Source: Deltaproteobacteria bacterium (GTDB lineage: Bacteria > Myxococcota > Kuafuiibacteriia > Kuafuiibacteriales > Kuafuiibacteriaceae). From it: a stretch of 64,000 bases of DNA. Of the stretch, positions 9,325-18,404 are shown piece by piece. The DNA lies in NCBI GenBank assembly GCA_016703535.1, contig JADJBV010000001.1, positions 6,252,001 through 6,316,000 on the forward strand, read 5' to 3'. The translations under genes and the position numbers were made by a program. The notes under the pieces were generated by a model. The model did no database searches. It worked only from the letters and a program-made list of their open reading frames with translations, and was not told where the DNA came from. Numbering within the stretch: the stretch's first letter is position 1; every line of letters starts with the position of its first letter.

Positions 9325-10227
9325 TTACCGCGGGTCCATGGTGCTTGCATCGGGGGGAACGTCGATCGACTTGGGTCGAGGGTCCACCTCCCAATAAGCC
9401 GCCCGTCGCAGCCGCTCTCGCACGATCCGGTAGCCGCCGCCCGCGTCACGCCAGCCATAAAGTGGCCGCTCCGGCCCGTCTCCCACCCAATAGACCTCGG
9501 CGCCGGTCGGCGCATCGCCCCAAGGCAGCTGACGGGGAGGATCGAAGGTGACCCGCAGCTCATCGACCGAAAACTCCTGGTCCCCTTGGGTCATCGGCAC
9601 TCGGGCACTTTTGGTGATGGTGGCCCGGGTGGTCCGCCCGTCATCGGCGACCAAGGTCAATTCGGCGGAGGTGAGACGCCCAAAGTCGAGACCGCGGACC
9701 AAAAGAGGCAAGGCGGCGATCGGGTGCGCCGAAACTTGGCTGCCCTGCCCTTCGGCGTTGCCGTAGTCGTCGGAGCGCTCCAGGGACTCGAGGCGGGACC
9801 CGCGGCGGACCACCTCTTGGTAGCGGTTGGAGCACCCATCGAAGCTGGTGTGGGAGGACTTGAGCACCAGCAAACTGGGGCGAGCCAAGTTGGCGACGTG
9901 GGCGTGGTGCAGCTCCTCCAGCCCGACACTTCGACGGAAGTGGACGATCCACTTGAAGGCGTCGATCCCCGGGCCTTCCGCCTTGCTCTCTCGGGCCGGA
10001 TCGTAGGCTTGCTTGACCACGATGGTGCCCAGCGAAAACTCGGGGCCCTCGACCTCGTCCAGCTCGACCCGATAACTCGCCAACTCGGCCTGGCCGTCGT
10101 CCCAGATCGGTCCCAGCACAAAATTGGGGGCGAAGGGCCCGGGATCGGTCGGGACCTCGAGGGGTCCTCGACAGGCCATTAACAGCCCCAACCACGGCCA
10201 CCACCGGCATCCTCGGGCGCTGCACAT
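9325..10227 (-). CDS. Lipoprotein of unknown function
   Basis: 300 residues. The N-terminus has Arg residues, then a Trp/Leu-rich hydrophobic segment ending in a lipobox-like LLMAC. The mature part has no recognised domain; it is mixed alpha/beta with patterns such as FSLGTIVVKQAYD. It is the first gene of a probable two-gene minus-strand operon with the 568-aa lipoprotein 9 bp downstream, and is divergent from the small membrane protein gene starting at 10290. The 62-bp divergent region is short, so both promoters must be compact. Confidence 0.65.
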   Translation of the reverse strand: MCSARGCRWWPWLGLLMACRGPLEVPTDPGPFAPNFVLGPIWDDGQAELASYRVELDEVEGPEFSLGTIVVKQAYDPARESKAEGPGIDAFKWIVHFRRSVGLEELHHAHVANLARPSLLVLKSSHTSFDGCSNRYQEVVRRGSRLESLERSDDYGNAEGQGSQVSAHPIAALPLLVRGLDFGRLTSAELTLVADDGRTTRATITKSARVPMTQGDQEFSVDELRVTFDPPRQLPWGDAPTGAEVYWVGDGPERPLYGWRDAGGGYRIVRERLRRAAYWEVDPRPKSIDVPPDASTMDPR

Positions 10228-10289
10228 CCACTTCTCCTTGGGGCTGGACCGACTGGGCCCGCCTCACCTTCCGTGTTACTCGAGACGGG

Positions 10290-10967
10290 ATGGGTTGGGC
10301 CACCTTGCTCTTCTCAGCCCTGACCATCCACGCCGAAGACATCTCCAGCGTCTCCAGCGCCGAGTCGACCCGGGTCGAGGAGGTGTTGGCCTCGGGCCTC
10401 AAGGCCTGCGCCGCCGAGGTCGGGGTGGATCCGGACCGGTCCCCTTGCCGCGGCCAGCCACGCTGTTTGATCGAGGTCGGCGGACGACGGGGCGCGACCT
10501 GGGTGGTCACCTATTCGGTCTTGGGTGGGGTCACCGAAAACCTGGTGGTCGGCGAACTTTGGCAGCCGGAGCGAGGGCGGTTGGCCCAAACGCAAGTTGC
10601 CTTGCAACGCCAGGCCTCCACCGCTGCGGTCGAGGCCCAACTTTTGGGTTTGGCCGAGGAGTTGTGCGCGAGTTTGCCGATCGAAGCCCGGCCCCCACTC
10701 CCCAAAACGGCCACCGTCGAAGCCGGACCCGGACCTTGGCCCTGGATCGCCTTGGCCGCCGCGGGCGGGAGTTTGGCGGCCGGGACCGTCTTTGCGGTGC
10801 GGGCGGATCAAGCCCAAAGTGAACTGCAAGCTGGATTGCGCTTCGAGGATCGCGACCTGACCGACCTGCGGGACCGGGCCAATCGAGAACGTTGGCTGGC
10901 GATCGGCCTCCTCGGATCGGGCCTGATCTTCAGCCTGATCGGCATCGGGCTGGAGCTCAACCGATAA
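10290..10967 (+). CDS. Membrane protein, unknown function
   Basis: 225 residues. A probable signal peptide or anchor (MGWATLLFSALTIHAED) precedes an extracytoplasmic domain of about 110 residues with cysteine pairs (AACAAEVG, SPCRGQPRC). Two hydrophobic helices follow, near residues 145-165 and 200-220, separated by a charged loop (QSELQAGLRFEDRDLTD). This arrangement, a small periplasmic domain ahead of a C-terminal helical hairpin, recurs in myxobacterial proteins that partner with kinases, but no family is recognised. The gene is convergent with the kinase gene, with 5 bp between stop codons. Confidence 0.65.
   Translation: MGWATLLFSALTIHAEDISSVSSAESTRVEEVLASGLKACAAEVGVDPDRSPCRGQPRCLIEVGGRRGATWVVTYSVLGGVTENLVVGELWQPERGRLAQTQVALQRQASTAAVEAQLLGLAEELCASLPIEARPPLPKTATVEAGPGPWPWIALAAAGGSLAAGTVFAVRADQAQSELQAGLRFEDRDLTDLRDRANRERWLAIGLLGSGLIFSLIGIGLELNR
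10592..10605. repeat. Palindrome copy 3, GCAAG-TTGC-CTTGC
   Basis: Perfect copy in the 225-aa membrane protein gene, read as CAA GTT GCC TTG (Gln-Val-Ala-Leu). A one-mismatch relative, GCAAG-CTGG-ATTGC, follows at 10826-10839 in the same reading frame. Confidence 0.8.
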
Positions 10968-10972
10968 TATAC

Positions 10973-12649
10973 TCAGTGTATTGACGCCGAGAGCCGGTGG
11001 ATCCCGCGCAGCAGCTCGATCCGGGCCGACCGATCCAGGTCCGCCTCACCGAGGCGGCGGCGCAGCTCGAAATATTGGGCCTCGAGGGCCCGCTGCCGAT
11101 CGCTCGGGAGTTGTCCCCGCCGAAGGCGCTCCAAAACTCGATCCAAGGCGGCCCGCAGGGTGTCATCATCGGTGCGCAGCCCGGCGGCTTGGGCCACGAT
11201 CCGCTCCCGGACCTCTCGGGCGGCCGAACGATCGCCGCCCTGGATGGCAGTTTGGTATTGGGCGAAGAGGCCGGGCGCCAACCAGCCGAGGTCGTCAGGG
11301 CTCAGGCCATGACGCTGCAACTCAACTTGCAATTGAGTCTCCTGGGCTTGGGCACGTTCTGGCGTCACGGTGGGTGAAGGTGGTGAAGGCTCAGCGCTTT
11401 TGGGCGAACGCACGGCCGCCCGACGGGCTGTCCGTTCGGTGCTGAACGTTGGGCTCGACGGCGGAGCGGGCGTGGGAACCCCCTCCGGTTCGGGTTCGGT
11501 CACCAGCGGGCGAGGCCGCACCTCGATGACCGGCGGCGCCACCTTGGGCCCGGGGCGCGGCGCCGGCGGGGGTTGGACCCAGCGCAGCGTGATCAACGCA
11601 CCCCCGACGATCACCAGAAGCAACAACAAGGCGAAGGGTCCCCGGGACGAGGCCGGCCCGGGGTGGGGCCGCAGCTGGCGCTCCAACTCGTTTGCGGTGG
11701 GCCGTTGTTTGGGATCTTTGGCCAGCAGCCGACGCACCAACGGGCCGAGGCCGTGATGATCCGGCAACTCGGGCACCGGCGCTCGGCGATGTTGTTCCAA
11801 GACCTCGGTGATCGAACCTCGGTAGGGGGCCCGCCCAGAGAGCAGCCAAAAGAGGCTGGCCCCGAGGGCGTAGAGATCGGCGGCGGGCCCGGCGCCGTGG
11901 GGATCGTCGATCTGTTCGGGGGCGATGGTCGCGGGTGAGCCCAAAAAGGCTCCGGCGGCCGTCAGCCGAGTCTGATCTGGATCGAGCAAACGGGAGATCC
12001 CAAAGTCGACGACCTTTACGCCGCCCTTCCGCAGGACCATCACGTTGGCCGGCTTGAAGTCGCGGTGGACGACCCCTGCCTGATGGATGGCGGCCAAGCC
12101 CGAGGCGAGCTCGAAGGCCAAGGCCCGGACCTGGGCGTCGTCGTAGCGGGCGCCTGCAGCCACCTGAGACTCGAGATCGATGCCGTCGAGCAACTCCAAG
12201 GCGAGGAGAGGTTGACCGGTGGGGAGGAGCCCATAACCCCGGACCTCGACCACGTTGGGGTGCTTGAGCCGGACCAGGCTGTCCAGCTCCCGAACGAAAC
12301 GACGACGCGCCTGTTCGCCGCTTTGTTCGGCCCGCAAGACCTTGAGGGCCAACAGCTCACCACTTTGTCGATCCCGGGCCCGGTGCACCTCGGCGCTGGC
12401 CCCACCTCCCACCGGTCCCAGCAGTTCGTAGCGATCGGTGATCGCGGTCCGGGTCGCGTGGGGTTCGGTGGCGGCGGTCCACTCGACCTCGAACGGCTGA
12501 GTCCCGGGGCGCTCCCGGGCGATGGCCGCGGATGGCACCGCCGCCAACAAGGCCTCCAGCGGTGAACGAGGCAACAGCGGGGGCGTGTCGATCGGCGTCT
12601 CGCCGCTGCCGGTCGTCCACTCTGGATCGGTCGGCTCCACCGAACTCAA
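10973..12649 (-). CDS. Ser/Thr protein kinase, membrane anchored
   Basis: 558 residues. An N-terminal extension of about 75 residues precedes a complete kinase domain: YELLGPVGGGASAEVHRA, the lysine in LALKVL, HRDFKPANV, DFG in VVDFGIS, and GSPATIAPEQ. A hydrophobic helix near residue 345 (FALLLLLVIVGGALITL) leads to a Pro-rich linker and an extracytoplasmic region rich in Gln, Glu and Arg, likely coiled coil. The start is TTG at 12649-12647, overlapping the TGA of the sigma-54 activator remnant (TTGA). The upstream frame therefore most likely once coupled its translation to this kinase. Kinase/FHA-activator pairs are known in myxobacteria. Confidence 0.85.
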   Translation of the reverse strand: MSSVEPTDPEWTTGSGETPIDTPPLLPRSPLEALLAAVPSAAIARERPGTQPFEVEWTAATEPHATRTAITDRYELLGPVGGGASAEVHRARDRQSGELLALKVLRAEQSGEQARRRFVRELDSLVRLKHPNVVEVRGYGLLPTGQPLLALELLDGIDLESQVAAGARYDDAQVRALAFELASGLAAIHQAGVVHRDFKPANVMVLRKGGVKVVDFGISRLLDPDQTRLTAAGAFLGSPATIAPEQIDDPHGAGPAADLYALGASLFWLLSGRAPYRGSITEVLEQHRRAPVPELPDHHGLGPLVRRLLAKDPKQRPTANELERQLRPHPGPASSRGPFALLLLLVIVGGALITLRWVQPPPAPRPGPKVAPPVIEVRPRPLVTEPEPEGVPTPAPPSSPTFSTERTARRAAVRSPKSAEPSPPSPTVTPERAQAQETQLQVELQRHGLSPDDLGWLAPGLFAQYQTAIQGGDRSAAREVRERIVAQAAGLRTDDDTLRAALDRVLERLRRGQLPSDRQRALEAQYFELRRRLGEADLDRSARIELLRGIHRLSASIH

Positions 12650-13192
12650 TATAACAAGGAACGCTGGAGCTTGATGCCCCGGCGTTTCAACAAGCGGGTC
12701 AGGTAGGTGCGGTGGATGCCCGCCGCTTCGGCGGCCTTGGCCACGCTGCCCCCACAGGCCTCCAGCAAAACGCGGAAGTACTGGAGCTCGAACTGTTCGG
12801 CCACCAGGTCTTTGGCCTCGGTGTAGGGCCGCGACAACCAGGGGGCCACGTCGATGATCGTGCCCGAAGGTTGGGGGCCTGCCGGATCCCGATCGGTCTC
12901 CAGCGGAGGCGGCTCACCCATCAGCACCGTCGCCTCCACCAGATTGCGCAGCTCCCGCACGTTGCCGGGCCAACGATGCCGCGACAACTCCGCCAACATC
13001 GGCGCCGCCAGGACCTCGGCAGCGCCCCGATCACCTCCCGCCGCCGCGACAAAGTGCTCCACCAAAAGCGGCAGATCTTCCAAGTGCTCCCGAAGGGGCG
13101 GGACCTTCAAGGTCACCACCGGCCGTCACCACCACCCGCAAGGCCCGAACCGGCGGCGGCGCCCCTTCCTGTCGAATGGTCCCATCGGTCAC
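12646..13192 (-). pseudogene. Sigma-54 activator with FHA domain, internal deletion and frame change
   Basis: Two pieces of one expected protein lie in different frames. The 5' piece, from GTG 13192, encodes MTDGTIRQEG and then RALRVVVTAGGD, which reads as the first strand of an FHA domain. The 3' piece, ending at 12646, encodes the end of an AAA+ sigma-54 domain (VPPLREHLEDLPLL, RWPGNVRELRNLVE) and a Fis-type helix-turn-helix (GGSVAKAAEAAGIHRTYLTR). The rest of FHA and the Walker A, GAFTGA and Walker B part of the AAA+ domain are missing. The join sits in a short direct repeat, GTGGTGAC, near 13105-13130, typical of a microhomology deletion. The remnant could still express a DNA-binding piece from an internal GTG near 13119. 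Confidence 0.75.
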
Positions 13193-13370
13193 CGATCGAT
13201 CCAAAGGCCGACCGGGCCGGAAGTCCAGGCGCGCGGGGTCAAAAAACAACCGGATGACAAGGTGGCAGGGCCGATCTCGGGTGGAGGCCCCTGGCCGGAC
13301 AATATGGCACGGCGCGGGCGTTCGATCCGTCGCCGAGGCGATGGCAAGGAGCTTGCACTTCGGTCGGAGC

Positions 13371-14018
13371 ATGAAGCCATCTCTCCTCTTGTCACTCTGC
13401 TCCTCCTTGTTGGCCACCTCGGCCGAAGCGGAGACCAAACGTGCCGCTCCGCCGCTGGAACGCCCGGCCACCGCCGCCATCAAACGCCAGGCCCCGGGCG
13501 AGGCCTGTGTCCCAACGGCCCCGGAAGTGCAAGTTCGCTTGCATTTCGAAGGCGGCACCTTGGGGGAGCTCTCCAAAGAGATCGCCCGCCACACCTGTCG
13601 CAACCTGAACCTCGACCATCGCTTGGCCCATGAGCCGATCTGGTTGGCCTCTGGCGCCGGCATCCCCGCGGGTCACCTGTGGACCACCTTCCTCGATCTC
13701 TTGGCCTCCCGGGAGTTGAGCCTGGTCAGCACCATTCACCAAGACACCATCATCCGGGCCGCCGACGCTCCCCGCTCGACGGTGCCCACCTTGGCGGCCG
13801 GCCAGACTACGCCTGGCGAAAATCGCATGATCACCAAGGTGCTGCGGCCGAAGACCAAAGACCTCAACGCCACCTCCAACTTCCTCAACGTCTTCAAGAG
13901 CTCCACCGCCCAACTGCACGCCTATCCGCCCGCGGGGATCTTGGTGATCACCGACTACGCCCCCAACGTGGCGCGCCTCGAGTGGTTGCTGGCGGAGATG
14001 GACTCGCCCTCCAAATGA
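13371..14018 (+). CDS. Stand-alone secretin N-domain (N0-N1) protein, GspD-like
   Basis: From ATG 13371 the protein is 215 residues with a Sec signal peptide (MKPSLLLSLCSSLLATSAEA, cleavage before ETKRAA). The body has one domain like the N0 domain of secretins (HFEGGTLGELSKEIARHTCR) and one like N1 (NVFKSSTAQLHAYPPAGILV, then ITDYAPNVARLEWLLAEMD). The secretin pore domain is absent. Secretin N-domains bind partner proteins in type II, III and IV secretion systems; alone this could be a periplasmic adaptor or a shortened secretin. An upstream ATG at 13341 is also in frame, but a GGAG at 13366 sits too close to 13371, leaving the start uncertain. A related palindrome with a 3-base spacer (GCAAG-GAG-CTTGC) is at 13344-13356. 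Confidence 0.75.
   Translation: MKPSLLLSLCSSLLATSAEAETKRAAPPLERPATAAIKRQAPGEACVPTAPEVQVRLHFEGGTLGELSKEIARHTCRNLNLDHRLAHEPIWLASGAGIPAGHLWTTFLDLLASRELSLVSTIHQDTIIRAADAPRSTVPTLAAGQTTPGENRMITKVLRPKTKDLNATSNFLNVFKSSTAQLHAYPPAGILVITDYAPNVARLEWLLAEMDSPSK
13529..13542. repeat. Palindrome copy 4, GCAAG-TTCG-CTTGC
   Basis: Perfect copy in the secretin-like gene, read as CAA GTT CGC TTG (Gln-Val-Arg-Leu). Confidence 0.8.
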
Positions 14019-14078
14019 GCCCAGGTTGTTTCGGGAGCTTTCAGCGCAGCGCCCCGGGACGTTCTGTCAAAAGGAGGC

Positions 14079-15749
14079 ATGAGTTGCTCGCGAAGCTGGT
14101 GGTGGTCTTGTTTGGTCTCAGCGTTGATCGCATGTGGTGAGGCGGATCCTTTGCCGGACGCCGGTCTCGAAGCCGACGCGACGGTGGCGGTCGATCTGGG
14201 GGTGGCCGCTGACGCAGGGGTCGATGACCTGGGTGCCAACGATCTCGGCCCCGGTGACCTGGGCACCACCAACCCCGACGCCGAGCCAAGGATCGTGGAG
14301 TTTTCGCCCTGCCGCTTCTTGGCCGGGCAAGACGATCCCCGGCCCGAGTGTGGACGAATGCAAGTTCCCTTGCATTGGGATCAGCCCTTGGGTCGCAGCA
14401 TCGAGGTCTTCGTGAAGCGAGTGCCGGCCACCGCGCCGGCGGGGCGCAGCTTGTGGATCTTGACCGGTGGCCCTGGCCAATCCGGGATCGGCGGCGAAAG
14501 CATCGCCCGGGTGTTGACCGCCGAAGATCCGGGCTTGACCGTTTACCTCCCCGATCACCGGGGCACCGGCAGCTCCTCGCGCCTCTACTGTCGAGCCGGG
14601 GAGAGCCTGACCTCGCCGGGGGGGCGCCAGGTCACCGAGGCCGAATGGCCCGCCTGTCGAGAGTCGCTGGTCGCCGAATGGGGCGACGGTTTGGCGGGCT
14701 TCAGCACCACTGGCGCGGCCCGGGACGTCGAGGCGTGGATCGAGGCCACGCGCACGCCCGGCGAATCGGTGTTCGTGCTCGGCGTGTCCTACGGCACCTA
14801 CTTGGCCAACCGATATCTGCAGGTCGCGCCCGATCAGGCGACCGGGGTGATCTTCGACGCTGTTTGTCCCCCCGGCGGGTGTTTCCTCGCCGATCAAGAC
14901 ATCAACGAGGACGACGTCGCCCAACAGTTCTTCGCCATCTGCGCCACGGATCCGACCTGTTCGGCCCGGTTGGGCCCAGATCCCTGGGCCAAGTTTGGAG
15001 AGGTGAAGGAACGTTTGGCCAACGGTCACTGCCGGATGGGCCTGGGTTCGGCTCAGAACAACGCGGACAACCTCCGGGCCTTGTCGGGGGTGATGATGAT
15101 GAACGCGGTGATCCGTCGCGCCTTGCCGGCGGTGATCCACCGAATGGATCGCTGCAGCGCCGCCGATCGCAGCGCCATCGCCCACCTCTACGGTGCCCTC
15201 TTTTCGCCGCCGCCCGAAGGGGCCTTCGATCCCTACGCCGGTTGGTCCTGGGCTCTGGGGATCAACATCATGAGCTCCGAGCTCTGGTCACCGATCCCAC
15301 TGGATCGGGCCACCATGGAGGCCCGATGGGCCCAGACTCGGTCCTGCCGGGGCGTCTCACGACAAGCCTGGTGGCAGGTCGATGGTTGGCCCCGCTACCA
15401 AGAGCCCTTGGCCGGTCAGTTCGCTGAGACCAACCTGCCGCTCCTGATCTTGAACGCGGATCTCGATCCCGCGACCCGGATCGAATTGGCTCGGCCCTAC
15501 GGGCAACACTACACCGGCCCTCACCAGCACTTCGTGGAGATCTCCAGCTCCTCCCACGGCACGATCGGCCAAGGCCCGCTGCGCGGCAACCAGAGCAACA
15601 CCTGTGGGCGAGTTTTGCTCCACCAGTTCCTGGAAGATCCCGAAGGAGAACTCGACACCAGCTGCGTGGCCGAGACCATCCCCACCGGCTTTACGCTTTC
15701 GGCGACCACCACCCGAGCCCTCTTCGGCACCACCAACCTTTGGGAATGA
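14079..15749 (+). CDS. Lipoprotein alpha/beta-hydrolase, TAP-like
   Basis: 556 residues. The signal peptide ends in a lipobox (ALIACG), then a Asp/Ala/Gly-rich linker (about residues 22-70). The catalytic domain is an alpha/beta hydrolase resembling tripeptidyl aminopeptidases: oxyanion region ILTGGPGQSG, then LPDHRGTGSS, nucleophile Ser237 in GVSYGT, a C-terminal Asp (461 or 463) in LNADLDPATR, and His493 in SSSHGTIG. The TAP C-terminal-like region is present. Expected activity is release of N-terminal peptides or amide/ester hydrolysis at the cell surface. It is convergent with the NB-ARC gene with 11 bp between them. The linker is of the same type as in the di-heme and amidohydrolase lipoproteins. 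Confidence 0.85.
   Translation: MSCSRSWWWSCLVSALIACGEADPLPDAGLEADATVAVDLGVAADAGVDDLGANDLGPGDLGTTNPDAEPRIVEFSPCRFLAGQDDPRPECGRMQVPLHWDQPLGRSIEVFVKRVPATAPAGRSLWILTGGPGQSGIGGESIARVLTAEDPGLTVYLPDHRGTGSSSRLYCRAGESLTSPGGRQVTEAEWPACRESLVAEWGDGLAGFSTTGAARDVEAWIEATRTPGESVFVLGVSYGTYLANRYLQVAPDQATGVIFDAVCPPGGCFLADQDINEDDVAQQFFAICATDPTCSARLGPDPWAKFGEVKERLANGHCRMGLGSAQNNADNLRALSGVMMMNAVIRRALPAVIHRMDRCSAADRSAIAHLYGALFSPPPEGAFDPYAGWSWALGINIMSSELWSPIPLDRATMEARWAQTRSCRGVSRQAWWQVDGWPRYQEPLAGQFAETNLPLLILNADLDPATRIELARPYGQHYTGPHQHFVEISSSSHGTIGQGPLRGNQSNTCGRVLLHQFLEDPEGELDTSCVAETIPTGFTLSATTTRALFGTTNLWE
14360..14373. repeat. Palindrome copy 5, GCAAG-TTCC-CTTGC
   Basis: Perfect copy in the TAP-like hydrolase gene, read as CAA GTT CCC TTG (Gln-Val-Pro-Leu). 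Confidence 0.8.
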
Positions 15750-15760
15750 GGGTCCCGGCT

Positions 15761-18121
15761 TCACTCCCTTCGATCGAGGTGCACCGTCGGATCCAGGAGG
15801 TAACCGCCGTCTTGTTGGCGCAGCAGGTCTCGCAGGCCGAAGGCCCGTAGGGTGCGGATCGCGGTGTAGACCCGCTCGGCCCCACTTTCAGCGGTCGGTT
15901 GTTCACCCGGCCAACCCACCGCCACCAACTCGACCACCGTCGCGGGGTGGCCTGGCGCCATCAATCGTCGATCGACCAAGTGGGCCAAAATTCGACGCAG
16001 GCTGGGCCGCCGCCCCAACTCCACTCGCTCCAGCCCAGGCCGCTCGAACCAATAGGCGCCACCGCCCACCGACCAACCGTCGCCCGTTTGCCGAGGGCGA
16101 CGCTCCAGCTGGGCCAAGCGAAGTTCGGCCTCCTCGACCAACTCGGGGATCGAAAAGTGGCGGGCGCTGGCCCAGACGTCTTCGTAACAGACCCGGGCGG
16201 TGCTCCACTGACCACGCCCCTGAGCCCGCAACCCTTGGCAGAGCCGCAGCTCGATTTCGGTGGAGACGTCCTGGGTCACTTGCAGCGACGCCAAGGCCTG
16301 GGCCTCGAGTGCGTCTGCTTCGGCGAGGTGACCTTGTTCTTCGGCGATGCGCGCCGAAAAGACCATACACTTGCCGGCCATCAAGGTCTCACCGAGGGCC
16401 AAGAAGGCCTGACAACCTTGTTCGGTGCGGGCCGCGGCGATCTCCAGCTGTCCCTCTTTGCGCGCCAATATCCCCAGGTTGACCAAACACAAAGCCTCGA
16501 TCCGATGACAGGCTCGAACCTGGGCCAACGCCAACGCTTCGGCGTAGTCTTGGTGGGCCGCCAAACCTTGCCCCAGGTCAGCCCGGGCCGCCGCCCGGTT
16601 GTGGAGGGCCCGCACCGCACCCCGCGGATCGCCGGCCTCCTCACACTCCCGCAGGCTCAGCTCGGCCAACTGTTCACCGAGGGCGGCCTGACCAAACTCT
16701 CGAACGATGGCGCTCTCCAACAAGCGGACCTCTCGTTGGCGGCGACGATCGCCCTGAGCCTCGGCCAACAACCGAGCTTGTTCGATTCGGACCTGGGCTT
16801 CTCGATGTCGGCCCCGGAGGAACTCGGCCCGAGCCCTCACCCGAAGCAGATCGATCTCTGCCCCGACCAAGTGGTGCTGCCGGGCACTGGCCAAGGCCGC
16901 CTCCAAGACCTCATCGTGGATCCCGACCGGACCGGCGGCCAAAAGAGCCCCGTCCAGCGCCAAAGCCAGGCCCATGGCCAACTCGGGCCAACGAGGGAGT
17001 GCCGCCCAAAAGGCCCAACGAAAGTCCTCCCGGCGAGAGCGCAACAACCGCGCGGCTTCTCGGCCCGCACCTTCGTGCAGCTCGATCGCCGCCCGGGCCC
17101 CGATCTCGGCCAGATGAGCCGAAACCCGCCGCTCGACCGCCTCCCGCTCACCGCTCGCCGACAACCGGGAGGAAGCCAACTCCCGCACCGGCTCATAGGT
17201 GCGAAAGCGGATCCGACCTTCTTCGCGCTGCACCAGGAGCAGGGAGCGGTCGTAGAGGGCTGTCAACACAACTTGCACTCGCTCCGGATCCGGGCGGTCC
17301 AAGGCCACCGCCGCCAGCTCCAGATCGAAGGGCTCACGGAACACCGACAACGCCAAGATCGCTTGTTCGAGCGGCGGCTCCAAGGCTCGAAAGGAGCTGG
17401 CCACACATCGATCCAGGCTCCGGTGCCGCGGATTTTCGGGGCCTTCGGGGTCGGCCAAGACCTCTTCACCCCGATCCAAGGCCGCCAGCAGCTCGGCCAA
17501 GGTCCGGGTGCCGGCTTGGGCGGCGGCCAACTCGATGCCCAGAGGCAGGCCCGAGACCCGATCGAGCAAGGCCTGGAGCGCCGGTCGTTCGGCGGGCAAC
17601 AACGCCCAACCCGGGACCTTCAGGGCGGCCCGCAGCCGATAGAGCAGGAGGCCGTCCTCGGGATCCAAACCCCCGACCTCGACGATCGCCTCATCCCGTT
17701 GGCCCAAACGGCGGCGGGAGGTCACCAGCACCCGCAACTCCGGGGCTTCCTGGAGCCACACCACCAGCAGGCCCCGCAGGGCTTCGACACAGGCCTCGGC
17801 TTCGTCCAAACACAAAGTGCCCGGGCCCCGCTCCGCCAAGGCCGCCCCAACCGCCCGAGGTTCGTCGACCACCGCCGACCTCGACCACCAGCCGAAGGCC
17901 TCGGCGACCACCCCGTTGATCGCAGCTTCGCTATGGGCCCCAGCCAAGCTGACCGAACGGGCCCAACCCCATTTGCTGCTCCGGGACAGCACCTCGGCGG
18001 CCAAACGTGACTTCCCGGCGCCCCCGGGCCCAAGCAAGGTCAAGGCCCGGGCGCCTGCGGACCAGAGCCCTTCCAGCCGGTCCAACTCCCGGGTGCGTCC
18101 TACGAAGGTGCGCCGCTCCAT
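15761..18121 (-). CDS. NB-ARC/STAND-type ATPase with TPR region and C-terminal winged helix
   Basis: 786 residues. The P-loop is GPGGAGKS at residues 31-38; Walker B-like TLCLDEAEA and sensor VLVTSRR follow, the pattern of NB-ARC/LuxR-type STAND ATPases. The middle, residues about 330-640, is helical with TPR-like Ala/Leu spacing (ALHNRAAARADLGQGLAAHQ). The last 100 residues (LERVELGRRPSLRRILAHLV to GGYLLDP) look like an OmpR-type winged helix. In AfsR/SARP regulators the winged helix is N-terminal; here it is C-terminal. This suggests a signal-switched transcription factor; the inducer is unknown. The start ATG 18121 is preceded by no strong Shine-Dalgarno. A degenerate palindrome (TCAAC-ACAA-CTTGC) lies at 17263-17276. 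Confidence 0.8.
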   Translation of the reverse strand: MERRTFVGRTRELDRLEGLWSAGARALTLLGPGGAGKSRLAAEVLSRSSKWGWARSVSLAGAHSEAAINGVVAEAFGWWSRSAVVDEPRAVGAALAERGPGTLCLDEAEACVEALRGLLVVWLQEAPELRVLVTSRRRLGQRDEAIVEVGGLDPEDGLLLYRLRAALKVPGWALLPAERPALQALLDRVSGLPLGIELAAAQAGTRTLAELLAALDRGEEVLADPEGPENPRHRSLDRCVASSFRALEPPLEQAILALSVFREPFDLELAAVALDRPDPERVQVVLTALYDRSLLLVQREEGRIRFRTYEPVRELASSRLSASGEREAVERRVSAHLAEIGARAAIELHEGAGREAARLLRSRREDFRWAFWAALPRWPELAMGLALALDGALLAAGPVGIHDEVLEAALASARQHHLVGAEIDLLRVRARAEFLRGRHREAQVRIEQARLLAEAQGDRRRQREVRLLESAIVREFGQAALGEQLAELSLRECEEAGDPRGAVRALHNRAAARADLGQGLAAHQDYAEALALAQVRACHRIEALCLVNLGILARKEGQLEIAAARTEQGCQAFLALGETLMAGKCMVFSARIAEEQGHLAEADALEAQALASLQVTQDVSTEIELRLCQGLRAQGRGQWSTARVCYEDVWASARHFSIPELVEEAELRLAQLERRPRQTGDGWSVGGGAYWFERPGLERVELGRRPSLRRILAHLVDRRLMAPGHPATVVELVAVGWPGEQPTAESGAERVYTAIRTLRAFGLRDLLRQQDGGYLLDPTVHLDRRE

Positions 18122-18404
18122 GCTCTTTCACCTCGACCCATCGAGGCAAAGCGGGTGGTGGTTCTCCAAAGCGGGTCTCGTCGATCTCCCCAGTTCCCGG
18201 CGTTCCCGGAGCGAGGTTGAGGCCGGCGGCGAGCTGATCGCCCCTGAAAGAAGCTGAAAGTTCACCTCGGAAGCCAGGAACACGGCGCTCCCCGGGATCA
18301 GGATGGCAACAAAGCGGCCGAAGCCGCAACCGGCGGATAGCATCCGGACCCGTGAGGCGAAACAAGGGAATCGACGCGGCTTCCTGGGCACTTATCCCTT
18401 CGGC

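Noticed and set aside
12646..13119. Intact small Fis-type regulator
   Set aside because: It begins in the middle of an AAA+ domain and the matching FHA start is present just upstream in another frame.
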